Positions 63,770-64,000 of a stretch of DNA of 64,000 bases are shown here, piece by piece (position 1 is the first letter of the stretch; each line of letters opens with the position of its first letter). Location of the stretch: the NCBI GenBank assembly GCA_013339895.1, contig JABACO010000001.1, positions 14,697,604 to 14,761,603 on the forward strand, read 5' to 3'. The translations under genes and the position numbers were made by a program. The notes beneath the pieces were generated by a model. It searched no databases. It worked only from the letters and a program-made list of their open reading frames with translations, and was not told where the DNA came from. This DNA is from Ephydatia muelleri (Eukaryota > Porifera > Demospongiae > Spongillida > Spongillidae).

Positions 63770-64000
63770 AGGGCCGCCAAGAGCCAGCCCGGGCCCGGGG
63801 CTAATATTTTTCTCGGGCCCCTAGCCTAATGAATTAATAATACATTAGTGTATAATACTGTTTGTTTGCCATTTGTGTTATATACAAAGCAAATTAAAAA
63901 AAGAACATAAACATACGCACAAATTATCAAGTGAATGGAGTGCCGACTGCAGCCTTGCGCGCTTTTTTGTTTGCGAAGGTTTCTATTATTTCATTAAAAT
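63770..64000 (+). mobile_element. left end of a hAT-type element, running off the window
   Basis: CAGGGCCGCCAAGAGCCAGC followed by CCGGGCCCGGGGC is the kind of terminus seen in Charlie/hAT elements. The rest lies beyond the window, so orientation and coding content are unknown. Confidence 0.5.

Overview
This looks like a window of metazoan nuclear DNA, most likely from a marine invertebrate such as a demosponge or cnidarian. The clues are short GT-AG introns, phase-0 exons each encoding one ankyrin repeat, relics of animal genes (GALK2, MCM2), a RAG1 N-terminal-like gene, and many eukaryotic DNA transposons (PIF/Harbinger, hAT, piggyBac, CACTA, pogo, Helitron-associated, tyrosine recombinase). 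There are no operons or bacterial signals. The species assignment is inference; no rRNA or mitochondrial marker is present.

Layout. 0-9.6 kb: a three-exon 3' end of an unknown gene (minus strand), a fragment of a transposon-like family, a long foldback hairpin (4.03-4.28 kb), and a Lys/Arg-rich 'ADPEKKK'-repeat gene (minus, 7.7 to 4.35 kb) of the type found beside Helitrons. 9.68-15.07 kb: a complete PIF/Harbinger transposon with ~60-bp inverted termini and TTA target duplications. Its transposase (420 codons, D-D-E intact) lies on the minus strand and its MADF partner protein on the plus strand. Exons of the two interleave, and a degenerate hAT element sits inside the partner's first intron. 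15.4-16.3 kb: a CACTA-type transposase relic. 16.4-26.2 kb: repeats only, namely a (CA)n-rich satellite, a ~1.6-kb diverged inverted repeat (19.3-21.0 against 24.5-26.2 kb), and a 25-bp minisatellite. 27-31 kb: one candidate gene start, hAT ends, a RAG1-N-like gene and a second foldback hairpin of the same family as the first.

31.5-47.2 kb: a broken GALK2-like sequence (minus) stands head to head with an ankyrin-repeat gene (plus) that I could assemble from start to stop in 12 exons (372 aa). Eight of the exons are near-identical one-repeat cassettes. Their introns carry the same 24-bp minisatellite, expanded separately from 2 to about 100 copies, and one cassette has been duplicated perfectly in a 723-bp tandem. 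47.6-52.2 kb: a pogo/Tigger relic, a perfect 254-bp inverted repeat, a piggyBac element with TTAA sites, and the last two exons of an unknown gene. 52.9-60.3 kb: two tyrosine-recombinase relics, a second GALK2 fragment, scrambled and partly inverted pieces of an MCM2 gene around a 45-bp minisatellite, and a possible KDZ/Plavaka fragment. 60.4-64 kb: inverted-repeat elements, short tandem repeats and the terminus of a hAT element leaving the window.

The genes do not form a pathway. The window is a transposon graveyard around a rapidly duplicating ankyrin gene. The strongest points are the interleaved Harbinger genes, the minisatellite-linked growth of the ankyrin gene, the RAG1-N-like gene, and a foldback family with conserved ends and arms but variable core.
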